From contig CAIMSU010000084.1 of assembly GCA_903844155.1 (NCBI GenBank), positions 1-36,142 of the forward strand: 36,142 bases of DNA, read 5' to 3'. This DNA is from an uncultured Pseudomonadota bacterium (lineage in GTDB: Bacteria; Myxococcota_A; UBA796; SXON01). Below are positions 1-8,156 of this stretch, piece by piece. Each line of letters begins with the position of its first letter. Within the stretch, counting starts at the first letter, position 1. The notes beneath the pieces are model-generated. The model was not told the origin of the DNA. It worked only from the letters and a program-made list of their open reading frames with translations, and made no database searches. A program made the translations under genes and the position numbers.

Positions 1-92
1 GAGCGAGCACCGCGTAAACCCGGCGACACGACCCAACGCAACGGCCTCCGACGGGCGGGGGAAAGGGGGTGGTTTGCTTCAGGCAGGCCCAT

Positions 93-1691
93 TCAGGCCG
101 CGAGCGCGTGTGTCGCGGCGACGTGCCTATACAACGACGTATCTGTCAGGCTGCCACGGCGCTTGGGCGGGACTGGAACGAATAGGGCGGGGTGTGCTTG
201 GGGGACGCGCGTGTCGGAAAGCCGGCTGTCGTCCCCGGCGCAGGCCTTTGCGCCCGTGGTGCCCAGGCTGCGGAGTGAAGCTGTGCCTGCGCTCGCATCG
301 ATGGGGAGCGCGTCCGCGCCGCTCAGGTGCGTCGAGACATGCAGCAAAGGCGTGCGGGCGTCGGACAACCGGGAATCGTTCCCGGCGCAGGCGGTCGTCC
401 CCGTGTTGCTCAGGCTCCGCAGCGAGGCGGTGCCTGCCGCCGCATCGATCGGGAGCGCGTCGGTCCCGCTCAGGTGTGTCGAGACGTGAGCGGTGGGGGT
501 GCGGGCGTCTGAGAGGCGCGCATCGTCGCCCGCGCAGGCGGACGTCCCGCTACTCCCGAGCGTTCGCAGGGATGCCGTGGTGGCCACCTGATCGACGGCG
601 AGGGCGTCCGAGCCACCCGGCGCATGGGACGTGGCGTGTGCCGCAGGAGCTTCGACGACATGAGCCGATCCGTCCAGGCTCGCGTAGCCGCCCGCCACGC
701 CCTTGTTGCTCTGGCGTTCGACGACCCGGGTGGTCGGCGTGCCTCCGTTGTCCTGATACTTCAGGTCCGCCCCGTTCACCCACGTCTCGCCAGGAGTCGG
801 GGAGCCGGGATCACTCGCGGTTCGAACAGACTTGATCGGCTTGTTAACCTGCGAATTGCTGTCCAGACCGGCGTAGCCGCTGGCGGCGTCGCGGGCGCTG
901 CCAAGCTGGTACTGGGTGTGCGGGTTCCCGGCGGTCAGGTTCAGGAGCGAGGCGTGGTCGATGCTGACGCCGAGGCTGACCCAGGCCGAGCCGTTGTATG
1001 AGTAGTCGACGCCCTCGTCGTCCAAGTGCACGGTGTAGCCCGCGGTCGGCGTGACGAAGGACCATGCGCTCCCGCTCCAGATGGCGATGTCGTCGGTGTG
1101 CCCGCTCCAAGCCCCGGTGGGCGATGCGGCCACGATGTAGCGGGCGCCGGAGGCCGGGCTGCCCGGCGGTGTTGCCAGATCCTTGTCCAACACCGGGTTC
1201 TGCCAGTCCAGCCCGTTTTGCATCGCGACCAGCTGGCCGTAGGTCGCGGCATCGGCCGGGTCTGAGCCCGTGGCGAGGTTCGTGACATGGTTCCCGCCCA
1301 TGTCGAGATCCCCAGACATCGCGCCGCCCGTCGAGGGCACCACGGGCGCGCCGACCACCGTCGTCCCCGACCGCACCAGCGCCTGCCCGTCCGAGATGTC
1401 CCCGAGCGTCAGGAGCGTCGAAGTCGTGCCGTCCGTCGCCCGGAGGCCGCGCACGTCCAGCGAGTCGGCCGAGCCGCCGATCTGGCCAGCCAGCTTCACC
1501 ACGCCTCGCGCACTGCTCGTTGCGCCCGAAACCCCGATCGTGAAGTCCCCGCCCTCGCCGCCGTCCGTGGTGGTGACCGGGGCGGACGCCCGCAGTCGCC
1601 GGGCCTTCGCCATGTTCTCCGAGAGCGCGACCAGCAGGAACTCCGCCCCCTTCTTCGCGTAACGGACGTAGCGGGACTGGGTGGGCGGCAT
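93..1691 (-). CDS. Phage tail-fibre-like protein with DUF2793-type region and C-terminal repeats
   Basis: 532 residues. The N-terminal part (about 1-160) has fibre-like short Gly/Thr/Ser strands and the segment GGAMSGDLDMGGN, common in phage tail fibres. Residues about 160-242 (GLDWQNPVLD ... SYNGSAWVSLG) match the DUF2793 pattern of tail proteins: a Pro/Gly turn, GARYIV, then IAIWSGSAWSFVTP. Residues 352-499 are three near-identical units of 49-50 residues containing ACAGDDSRLSDAR, a motif typical of tail-fibre shafts. The ATG at 1691 is preceded by an AGGA Shine-Dalgarno-like stretch. It was probably a receptor-binding or adhesive fibre. No signal peptide is visible, so phage/tailocin origin fits better than a secreted adhesin. 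No head, portal or terminase gene lies in the window, so the parent particle is unknown. Confidence 0.65.
   Translation of the reverse strand: MPPTQSRYVRYAKKGAEFLLVALSENMAKARRLRASAPVTTTDGGEGGDFTIGVSGATSSARGVVKLAGQIGGSADSLDVRGLRATDGTTSTLLTLGDISDGQALVRSGTTVVGAPVVPSTGGAMSGDLDMGGNHVTNLATGSDPADAATYGQLVAMQNGLDWQNPVLDKDLATPPGSPASGARYIVAASPTGAWSGHTDDIAIWSGSAWSFVTPTAGYTVHLDDEGVDYSYNGSAWVSLGVSIDHASLLNLTAGNPHTQYQLGSARDAASGYAGLDSNSQVNKPIKSVRTASDPGSPTPGETWVNGADLKYQDNGGTPTTRVVERQSNKGVAGGYASLDGSAHVVEAPAAHATSHAPGGSDALAVDQVATTASLRTLGSSGTSACAGDDARLSDARTPTAHVSTHLSGTDALPIDAAAGTASLRSLSNTGTTACAGNDSRLSDARTPLLHVSTHLSGADALPIDASAGTASLRSLGTTGAKACAGDDSRLSDTRVPQAHPALFVPVPPKRRGSLTDTSLYRHVAATHALAA
195..638 (-). repeat. Three tandem ~147-bp repeats in the tail-fibre gene
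   Basis: Three in-frame copies encode H-x-S-H-x-x-G-x-DAL-x-x-D ... TASLR ... ACAG(D/N)D(S/A)RLSD(A/T)R. They begin at residues 352, 402 and 451 (about 638, 488 and 341 on the minus strand), giving a 147-150 bp period. The copies are similar at DNA level, which makes copy-number change by slippage or recombination plausible. Confidence 0.8.
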
Positions 1692-2208
1692 GCGATCTTC
1701 CTACGCGAAGGACAACGAACTGTAGAAACCCCTGAAGCGGGCAACGGCGGCCGAGAGCGTTGAGCATATCCCAGATCCGTGTGCCGGGGGCGGGTGGAGA
1801 CGCCTTTTTTCTTGGAGGACCCACAACGGACCGCCCGGACCCCCAGCCGCTCGTCAGAAGATCGAGCGGGGGCGTCTCGTGAGCTGCCCGCCAGTGCGCC
1901 CTGGCGTCTTCGCGCGAGCGGCGGGCGAGCGCCGCCGTGCGTTCGGCTTCGCCGCGGCCGGTGCACAGACCGGCGACCCTGCGCCGCCGTCCGCCGAACG
2001 CTTTGAGCGCGCTGCCCGGTCTCCGAGGTCGGGGCGGGCCACCCGGGCCCGGTCGTTCCAGTACCACCAGTTTTTGGGACAGCCCGACCTGGTGATCGCC
2101 GCCACGGACAAACGCCCCGTTTTTGAGCCCCGCCCGAGGGGGTTTTCGGGACGGCTCGCCGAGGCCGCGGACGCCCCCAGCTCGCGGTCGGCGGGATAAT
2201 CCACGAAC
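1692..2208. other. Unassigned 517-bp spacer between divergent genes
   Basis: It separates the minus-strand fibre gene (start 1691) from the plus-strand gene at 2209. Open frames exist on both strands (for example 1854-2210 minus, 118 codons; 1879-2199 plus, 106 codons), but they are Arg/Pro/Ala-rich, overlap each other, lack ribosome sites, and resemble GC-driven shadow frames. A possible hairpin begins GAGCC near 2126 and closes with GGCTC near 2158. A T6 run lies at 1804-1809 with no clear preceding stem. Divergent promoters must lie here, but no convincing -35/-10 pair was found. Confidence 0.4.
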
Positions 2209-2451
2209 ATGTCGACCAGCTCTCACGACCCAGCCGAACCCGAAGTCATCCTCAACCGGCCGGTCGGGGAAGACAGCACCGGCCGCCTGATCCTGCCCGG
2301 CGACCGCGTCCGATACCGGGGACGCGAGTACACGTTGCTCTGCCTGCCCGCGCGCCGGAGCGGGCGAGGGTTCCCGTCGGTCAAGCTGGAGGGCCTGGAC
2401 GATCCCGACGCGGACGAGGTCGCGGTCGACTTCGTTTCCAGGCCTGGCTGA
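2209..2451 (+). CDS. Small hypothetical protein (80 aa)
   Basis: 80 residues, acidic overall. A disordered N-terminus (MSTSSHDPAEPE) is followed by a compact beta-rich body (RLILPGDRVRYRGREYTLLCLP ending VDFVSRPG). The middle resembles a small SH3/KOW-like barrel, but I cannot name a family. It is the first of three closely spaced plus-strand genes wedged between the minus-strand fibre genes and is probably an accessory protein of the same element. The ATG at 2209 is the first start in the frame; no strong Shine-Dalgarno is seen. Confidence 0.5.
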   Translation: MSTSSHDPAEPEVILNRPVGEDSTGRLILPGDRVRYRGREYTLLCLPARRSGRGFPSVKLEGLDDPDADEVAVDFVSRPG

Positions 2452-2517
2452 CTCGGAGATGTCGAGCATCGCTGGTGACTACCCGGCGGCCCGACCCCAC
2501 GGTGGTTAGTTTCTCGC

Positions 2518-2829
2518 ATGGCGATCTGCTTGCTCGTCGAAGCCCTCCCAACCGCGCGTCGCGTGGCCACCACGCCGGGCCAGCTCACGAAGCTCGCTCT
2601 CCCTCCAGGTGCGGCCGGGATGCAGATCTCGGTCTACGCCGAGGGCGACTGCTACCTGACGTACACCGGGTTCGACGGCGAAGCTCCGGGCGATGCCGTG
2701 CGGCTCCCCTTGATCGCCCACAATTGGCTTGAGCTTGACCAGCTCGGCCGCGAGGTCTACATCGGGGCGGACGGGCAGGAGCCCGTCGGTGCCGTGTTCA
2801 ACTTCGCGGTGTGGCGGGGGGATGCGTGA
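2518..2829 (+). CDS. Small hypothetical protein, probable phage structural accessory (103 aa)
   Basis: 103 residues with alternating hydrophobic strands and acidic turns (MQISVYAEGDCYLTYTGFDG, EVYIGADGQEPVGAVFNFAVW). It is beta-rich, without signal peptide or membrane segment. The shape resembles small phage tail or fibre accessory proteins, but no family is recognised. Its stop overlaps the GTG start of the next gene (GTGA at 2826-2829), so the two are probably translated together. Confidence 0.5.
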   Translation: MAICLLVEALPTARRVATTPGQLTKLALPPGAAGMQISVYAEGDCYLTYTGFDGEAPGDAVRLPLIAHNWLELDQLGREVYIGADGQEPVGAVFNFAVWRGDA

Positions 2830-3143
2830 AGGTCCGGGTTGGGAGCGCCCCCTCGTCGAGGCCGGCCCAGCCGGTGATCTCGGACGAGATCCACAGCGCG
2901 TCGTTCGCGTTCGATCCGCAGACCGGGTTGTCTTGGGCGGCGCTCTCCGCGCGACCGAATACTGACCCTACTCTGCGCGGCCTCTGCCGTCTGTCGCAGA
3001 ACGGCGTGGAGAGCTGGCGGTTCGAGGACACCCTGGCCTCCCTGGAGACCTGGCGGCTGCGGGGGGCGACGGTCGAGCTGCGGGGCGACGTCACCGGTAC
3101 CGACTGGTCCGTGTTCCGCGTCACGTACCCGAGCGCCGGGTGA
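2826..3143 (+). CDS. Small hypothetical protein, translationally coupled (105 aa)
   Basis: I chose the GTG at 2826 because it overlaps the upstream stop as GTGA; another in-frame GTG lies at 2811. The 105-residue product has a central stretch with Trp and acidic residues (VESWRFEDTLASLETWRLRG) and ends VFRVTYPSAG. It is beta-rich, with no recognisable domain. Its last 23 bp overlap the end of the convergent methyltransferase gene, an arrangement typical of tightly packed phage genomes. Confidence 0.45.
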   Translation: MKVRVGSAPSSRPAQPVISDEIHSASFAFDPQTGLSWAALSARPNTDPTLRGLCRLSQNGVESWRFEDTLASLETWRLRGATVELRGDVTGTDWSVFRVTYPSAG

Positions 3144-4122
3144 ACGTCGCCGGGCTCGCCGCCAGGAGCGCTCGGCCGAGGGCCTCCGCGACGGTCGGCG
3201 GCACCGCGTTGCCGATCTGCCGGTAGACGCTCTCCTGGCTGCCTCGCCACGGGTAGTCCGGCGGGAACGCCTGCAACGCGGCGCACTGGTCGACGGTGAG
3301 GCGTCGGATGCCAGTCGCCAGCCAAAGCACGTCGGACGCCCGATCCGGCCCGCCGCGGGTCTTGCCCGCCGCAGTGGTCCCGAACATCGCGTCGCCGCGC
3401 GTGCCTTTGGACTCGGTCGTGGTCAGGGTGGGCGCGGGCCTGGCCAGCAGCTCGGGCCGGCTGGTGGCAAGTGAGCCGAAGTGTCGCCGCTCCACGCGCA
3501 CGTCCCCAATCACGTCGCCCATCGCGTTCCACGGTCGCCGCCCCCTGATCCTCCCGAGCACCGGGTCCGCGTGGGTCGGCTCCGGCCAGCGGAACGGACG
3601 CGGTCCTGCGACGATGAACACGCGCCGTCGTCGTTGCGGAACGCCGAAGTCCGCCGCATCGAGGATGCGCCACGACACCTCGGCGAAGGTCGCACGCAGC
3701 TCGCGGAGGACGACATGCTCGAAGTAGCAGCCCGGGCAGTCGCGCGGATCGACGCCGGCGTCGCCCGCGTGCGCCCGTCGCGCGTGCAGGGTCAAGCCGA
3801 TGACGTTCTCGCCGATGAACCAGGTCGGGCGCACCCGCCGGACCGTCGCGATCGTCGCCGGCCAGCCGTTGCGCTCGTCGGCGGCACCGAGCCGCTTCCC
3901 GGCGACCGACCACGCTTGGCAGGGGAAGCTCGACCAGACGAGGTCGGCGGCGATGTCGAGCCCTGCGTCCCGAACGTCGCCCAGCACGCTCGGATGCCCG
4001 GCGGCGAGCGCGGTGGCATGCACGTCCGCATCGCGCTCGATGCAGCGAAGGACGTCCAGCCCCGCCTCGATGAGCCCGGTGGTCGCGCCGCCCGCGCCCG
4101 CGAACAGCTCCAGGACGCGCAC
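3121..4122 (-). CDS. dcm: DNA (cytosine-5-)-methyltransferase
   Basis: 333 residues with the ordered C5-methyltransferase motifs. Motif I is FAGAGG near the N-terminus (AdoMet binding). Motif IV is SSFPCQAWS with the catalytic Cys. Motif VI is the ENV triplet in GENVIGL. Motif VIII is QRRRRVFIV, motif IX RRLTVDQCAALQAFP, and motif X QIGNAVPP. The target-recognition region lies between VIII and IX. It should methylate C5 of cytosine in a short site that cannot be predicted here. The start is GTG at 4122, six bases after the stop of the 97-residue gene, so it is read with the fibre gene upstream. No restriction endonuclease is adjacent, so it is an orphan, as often in phages, where it protects against host restriction. 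Confidence 0.93.
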   Translation of the reverse strand: MRVLELFAGAGGATTGLIEAGLDVLRCIERDADVHATALAAGHPSVLGDVRDAGLDIAADLVWSSFPCQAWSVAGKRLGAADERNGWPATIATVRRVRPTWFIGENVIGLTLHARRAHAGDAGVDPRDCPGCYFEHVVLRELRATFAEVSWRILDAADFGVPQRRRRVFIVAGPRPFRWPEPTHADPVLGRIRGRRPWNAMGDVIGDVRVERRHFGSLATSRPELLARPAPTLTTTESKGTRGDAMFGTTAAGKTRGGPDRASDVLWLATGIRRLTVDQCAALQAFPPDYPWRGSQESVYRQIGNAVPPTVAEALGRALLAASPATFTRRSGT

Positions 4123-4128
4123 AGCACC

Positions 4129-4422
4129 CTACGGCGTCGGCGCGGTCGCGCTCGTCGAGGTCGGCCCCTGGCTCTGGTCGTCGCAGTCGTCGGCCGGGGA
4201 AGGCGGTGGGGGCGGAGGCGGGTAGTCCCCCTGCATGTAGTTGGCGATGTCGGTGGGCCCGACACTCCAGGCGTTCGCGTTGAACGGGCCCTGCGCGGTC
4301 GGCACGGGATCGAGCACGCCGAGCATGAGGATGTGCCCTGGGACGAGGGCATCGCGCGAGAGCTCGCGACAGCGCACCGCGAAGGTCGCGCCGTCGCTCA
4401 CCCGGAGATGAACGAGGTACAT
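4129..4422 (-). CDS. Small hypothetical protein with polyproline tail (97 aa)
   Basis: 97 residues. The first ~65 look folded (MYLVHLRVSDGATFAVRCREL ... NANAWSVGPTDIANYMQGDY). The C-terminus is a run of seven prolines followed by a Ser/Thr/Asp-rich tail, probably disordered. ATG at 4422 follows GGAG with good spacing. It lies 28 bp after the fibre gene and 6 bp before the methyltransferase. The position just after a fibre gene suggests a fibre-assembly or tail accessory role, but this is inference. Confidence 0.55.
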   Translation of the reverse strand: MYLVHLRVSDGATFAVRCRELSRDALVPGHILMLGVLDPVPTAQGPFNANAWSVGPTDIANYMQGDYPPPPPPPSPADDCDDQSQGPTSTSATAPTP

Positions 4423-4450
4423 GGCGGGCTCCGACGGTTTCTGGGTCGGA

Positions 4451-5983
4451 CTACGCGTGGTACTTGACGGTGTACGTGTCCCCGGAGCCGACGAAGCTCA
4501 CGCCGCTGAACACCTGGAGCGTCGTCCCGTTCAGCCGCCACTCGCCCTCGTTCGCGGGCGTGCCGACGACGCGCGTGAACCCGGTCTCGACGCCGTTCCG
4601 CATGAGCACCTGGTCCTGGATCACCTGGGTCGCGCTCGCGGGCGTCGCGCCCACGGTCCGGCTGTTGATCGACCCTGCGTAGGTCCAGCCCGTGTCGCCG
4701 TACTCCTCGCGGGTGCGCGAGAACGCGAGCTTGGTCGGGGTGACCCCGCCGTCCGCGAGCTGGGGCGTGCCGACGCCGCTCGCGGCGATGCCGGCGATCC
4801 CTTGCCCGTCGAACGCGAGGGAGGTGCCGTCGAGCTTGACCTCGACGCCGTTGGCGGTGACGCCGATGCCCTTGTTGGCGTTCGCCTTCACGCCGACCTT
4901 CGAGGCGGTGACGACGAGGCCGGGGTTGGTGGTCGCGAGTGCCAGATCGAGGCCCGCGTTCGAGAGCGCGAAGGGTGCCGTGTTGGCGACTTTGATCCCG
5001 ACGCCGTTCCCGCCGTTGGGCGCCTGCAAGCCGCCGTTGTTGTCGAGCTTGATGCCGAGGTTGTTGCCCTGGATCTGCATCGAGTCGGCGACGACGTTGA
5101 CCGTCAGGCCGCCGCCGGAGAGCCCGATGGCACCGTTCGTGTCGCGCCCGACCGACACGTTGTCCGCACCGACGACGAGCGAGGCGTCCGCGGCATTGAA
5201 GTTGATCGTGTTGCCGGTTTTGGTGAGGCCGGAACCGGCCTGAAAGATCCCGGCGCTGCTGAACTGCGTGAAGCCGAGCGCGGTGGTCCCAACGGTGATC
5301 GTCCCGTCGGTCGAGAGCACCCAGCCCGTGTCGCCGTAGGACGAGCCCTGCTCGACGAAACAGTAGGCGCCGGGGGTGACGTTCCCGCCCGTGCCGTCGA
5401 AGTCCGACGCACGCGACCAGGAGCCGCTCGCGGAGACGTAGATGCCGTTCTCCGAGGCCGTGGTCTGCCCCATGGCGAGGACGCGCTTGCCGGCCGGGAC
5501 CGCCTGGCCGTCGATGGTCTGCGCTGCGCCGGAGAGGGTGATGTTGGCGTCAGCGGCGACGAACACCGAGCCCTTGACGTCGAGACCGCTGATGACGGCA
5601 TCGACGTACGCCTTCGTCGCCGCGTCGTTCGCGCCCGAAGGTGCTGCGAGCCCGACGACCTTGTGGTTATTGGCGTCGAGGTTGGCGCTCAGCGTCCCGC
5701 GCAGGTTCGTGAAGTTGAAGGCGGCGTCCTGGTTGAGGGAGAGCGGCGAGCCGTCCCCACCGAGGAGCGTCGTGCCGTCCACGGCAGACACGGCGATCTG
5801 GAACTTGCCATCCCCGTCGGTGTCGATGCCGGCGCCGACGAGGTTGGCGGAGTCCACCGCGAGCGCGAACGCTCCGGTGCGGAGCAACCCGAAGGCGGCC
5901 ATCGCTGACGCGATCCGCAGGCCACCGCTGCTGTCAGGCTCGAGGTTGTTGGTGAGACGGAGCTGGGACGCGGAGATGGTCAT
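4451..5983 (-). CDS. Phage tail-fibre-like protein
   Basis: 510 residues from ATG at 5983 (MTISASQLRLTNN). The open frame extends further upstream, but that part is Arg/Ala-rich and non-coding in character. Strong fibre signatures are present: AATKAYVDAVISGLDVKGSV, then a strand-rich block with ENGIYV, SRASDFDG, YCFVEQG, DTGWVLSTDG and TTALGFTQFS. This block is recurrent in tail fibres of many phages. The middle is a Gly/Asn-rich shaft with repeated VGV/IGIK strands. The C-terminus (GTPQLADGGVT PTKLAFS ... VKYHA) resembles the fibre-tip region that follows a 'G.I....L' repeat. It heads a fibre / small protein / methyltransferase operon. It shares the fibre theme but not the 49-residue repeat of the other fibre gene. 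Confidence 0.75.
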   Translation of the reverse strand: MTISASQLRLTNNLEPDSSGGLRIASAMAAFGLLRTGAFALAVDSANLVGAGIDTDGDGKFQIAVSAVDGTTLLGGDGSPLSLNQDAAFNFTNLRGTLSANLDANNHKVVGLAAPSGANDAATKAYVDAVISGLDVKGSVFVAADANITLSGAAQTIDGQAVPAGKRVLAMGQTTASENGIYVSASGSWSRASDFDGTGGNVTPGAYCFVEQGSSYGDTGWVLSTDGTITVGTTALGFTQFSSAGIFQAGSGLTKTGNTINFNAADASLVVGADNVSVGRDTNGAIGLSGGGLTVNVVADSMQIQGNNLGIKLDNNGGLQAPNGGNGVGIKVANTAPFALSNAGLDLALATTNPGLVVTASKVGVKANANKGIGVTANGVEVKLDGTSLAFDGQGIAGIAASGVGTPQLADGGVTPTKLAFSRTREEYGDTGWTYAGSINSRTVGATPASATQVIQDQVLMRNGVETGFTRVVGTPANEGEWRLNGTTLQVFSGVSFVGSGDTYTVKYHA

Positions 5984-6170
5984 GATGGACGCCTTGGGTT
6001 GCCCGCATGGAGTACGGCGGGCGGCGTCTGCCGCGGTTCTGCTGCGGCGAACACGCAGCGGGATGCGTGTCAGCGCAGCAGCGCCTCCTCGGCGGCGGCG
6101 TGCGCAGGGGACTCTCGCATCCACGCGGGGCTCGCTCCGATAGGGTGCCGACTCTTGCAGCCCTTGCTCC

Positions 6171-6197
6171 GTTATAGTAGCGTTATACGCTGAACAA
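6171..6197 (-). promoter_or_regulatory. Candidate promoter/operator in the 316-bp spacer upstream of the tail-fibre gene
   Basis: The gene-free stretch 5984-6299 is GC-rich except here. Read on the minus strand, TTGTTC (6197-6192) and TATAAC (6176-6171) form a -35/-10-like pair with a short 15-bp spacer. Overlapping it is the perfect palindrome AGCGT-TAT-ACGCT (6179-6191), and GTTATA occurs twice, 11 bp apart (6171, 6182), one helical turn. This looks like a repressor-type operator on a promoter with a roughly 190-nt leader. The rest of the spacer shows nothing else I can name. Confidence 0.4.
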
Positions 6198-6299
6198 ATC
6201 GATGCCGGACGGTGAGCACCGAGGCAGAGTCGCTCGATTCGGCAGTCCGTTGCCGTGAGTGTCCTCACTGCGACAGCCTCGTCACGCTGCACTGCGAGG

Positions 6300-8156
6300 C
6301 TATGGCCCGGGGTTGCCCATCAAGGCGATGAGGCCATCATAGCTGTAGGGATCGGTTGAAGCCCCAGACTCGTCATCCATCGGGTTGGCCCATGCGATGT
6401 CGTCGTCGCCGTCGCCGTCGAGATCGGCGAGCAGGACGGAATTGATGGAGGTGCCGGCGAGAAACGTCGAAACCTTGACCTGATTTGGGAGCCCGCTGAG
6501 GTCCAGCGTCCCGGTGGTGGGGATGTCGGACTCCTCCAGGATGTCGAGCGTGAGCGGCACCCCGTCGCACGACCACGTCCGATCGTTTGGGTACCCGCAG
6601 GAAACGGAGACGACGAGGTCCGTTCGGCCCGAAGCGAGGCTCCCGACGTTGCTCATCGCGTCCACTTCGCCCTGGGTCGAGGTCATCCAAGCATTCGCGT
6701 CCGAGACTGACGTGACGCCGCCGGCGCCCAACCCCTCGAACACGGCGATCCCCCCCATCCCGTCGACGCCGTCTGGGCCCGTCTCTCCATCGAGCATAAG
6801 CACGTCGTTCTTCCCGTCGCCGTCGACATCGCCAGGCGTGCGCACCGCACTTGGGTCGTAGCCGGTGTACTCGAACGCATCCAACGCGACTGCCTCAACG
6901 CTCGCGTCGGTCCCGGACGCCCCCAGCGTCGCCCCGCTAAAGATCACCACCGGACTCCCCATCGCGACGTCGGCGATGCCGTCGCCGTCGACGTCGCCAA
7001 GCGGCTCGACGACTTGAGACGGGTTCCAAATGAACGTGGTGTTGTGTCCCAGAGCCAGGGCATCCGCCACCGCGAGATCCGCTTCGGCATGGACGTCTAC
7101 CCCGTCGTAGAGGACATAGGTCTGCTGCGAGCCCCCCACGAGCAGGTCGTCAACGCCGTCGCCGGTGTAGTCCTGCGACATGCTTCCGCGTACGGTCGCG
7201 CACCCCACGCGATCGTACAGCGGCAGTTCAATACTGAACGCGGCGTCGTCGATCGTGACTGGCCCGTCCATCACCTGAGCGTGCGTCCAGATCGTCGCGA
7301 ATTCATGAGCGGATCCGCCACTCCGATGATACCCGTACCACCCGACCGAGAGCTCCGGAACGCCGTCGCCGTCGAGATCGTCGAGGAAAACCAGATCGCC
7401 ACCCTGTTCGGAATCCTCTGTCTCCCACACCGTCGATGTGGGGTCGATAAGGGGGATGCCAACGTCCGAGACCTCGCCAGTCGCGCCGCCGGACCAAAGC
7501 GTCGCGCCGGAAATGGCGGACAGGATCTTGCTCGAGTCCGCGCCCACCGTGAAGGCCCCGACCACGTCGGGAAGCCCGTCGCCATCGACATCGTCAATCC
7601 GGGCGAGCCCCCAGGTGCCCTGGAAATCCGGCCCGTAGTAGGCGGTCCCGTACCACCGTGCGGTCACGTCCGCGTCGGTCCCCACGTCCAGGTCCACGAT
7701 CCCGTCGCAGTCATCGTCCGTCCCGTTCAACGCGATCTCACCGGCACCCGGAAAAATGCTGGCGTCGCCGTCGTCGCAGTCGACCGAACAGTCGTAGCCG
7801 TCGCCGTCTGCGTCTTGCGCGGCATCGGCGCCATCGCAGTCCTGATCGATGCCGTCGCAGAGCACCTCCGCGGCACCGGGGTAGACGGTTGGGTCGGCGT
7901 CGTTGCAGTCCGTCGCTGCGGGGAACCCGTCTCCGTCCGCATCGAAGGGGCCAGTGTCAGGCGGCGCGGAGTCAGCAGTGTCGGCGGGGACGCTGTCCGA
8001 CGCGTCGGTATCGGGGTCGGTGGCGGAGTCGGCCGCGGAGTCCGGGGTGGAGTCCCCGGCGCTGTCGATGGAGCTAGAATCGATGCTGGAAACCACCGAA
8101 TCCGGCGCCAGCGGCGGGCGGCAGGCGAGTAACGCCCCCAGTAGCGCGGGTGTCAT
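6300..8156 (-). CDS. MopE-type metal-binding / FG-GAP repeat lipoprotein
   Basis: 618 residues from ATG at 8156 (MTPALLGALLAC), chosen because it gives a short signal peptide ending in a lipobox (LLAC) and its ATGA overlaps the stop of the upstream gene. After the Cys comes a Ser/Asp/Thr-rich linker of about 75 residues, then MopE-type motifs (DADGDGFPAATDCNDADPTVYPGA, here split: DADGDG, DCNDAD, VYPGA, CDGIDQDCDG), repeated twice. The rest is an FG-GAP/VCBS-like beta-propeller with recurring D-DGDG-D Ca-binding loops (for example VDGDGLPDVV, LDGDGVPELS, GDGIADVAMGSP). It is an outer-membrane-anchored, probably calcium-binding surface protein. It is unlike a phage gene and typical of Myxococcota secretomes. 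Confidence 0.85.
   Translation of the reverse strand: MTPALLGALLACRPPLAPDSVVSSIDSSSIDSAGDSTPDSAADSATDPDTDASDSVPADTADSAPPDTGPFDADGDGFPAATDCNDADPTVYPGAAEVLCDGIDQDCDGADAAQDADGDGYDCSVDCDDGDASIFPGAGEIALNGTDDDCDGIVDLDVGTDADVTARWYGTAYYGPDFQGTWGLARIDDVDGDGLPDVVGAFTVGADSSKILSAISGATLWSGGATGEVSDVGIPLIDPTSTVWETEDSEQGGDLVFLDDLDGDGVPELSVGWYGYHRSGGSAHEFATIWTHAQVMDGPVTIDDAAFSIELPLYDRVGCATVRGSMSQDYTGDGVDDLLVGGSQQTYVLYDGVDVHAEADLAVADALALGHNTTFIWNPSQVVEPLGDVDGDGIADVAMGSPVVIFSGATLGASGTDASVEAVALDAFEYTGYDPSAVRTPGDVDGDGKNDVLMLDGETGPDGVDGMGGIAVFEGLGAGGVTSVSDANAWMTSTQGEVDAMSNVGSLASGRTDLVVSVSCGYPNDRTWSCDGVPLTLDILEESDIPTTGTLDLSGLPNQVKVSTFLAGTSINSVLLADLDGDGDDDIAWANPMDDESGASTDPYSYDGLIALMGNPGP

Noticed and set aside
844-2469. 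541-codon minus-strand frame spanning the fibre gene and the spacer
   Set aside because: It overlaps the clearly coding fibre gene in another frame and is Arg/Gly/Ala-rich along its whole length; a GC-driven shadow.
5992-6292. Upstream extension of the second fibre gene (from 6292)
   Set aside because: The extra 103 residues are Arg/Ala-rich and cross the AT-rich promoter-like island; ATG 5983 fits the known fibre N-terminus.
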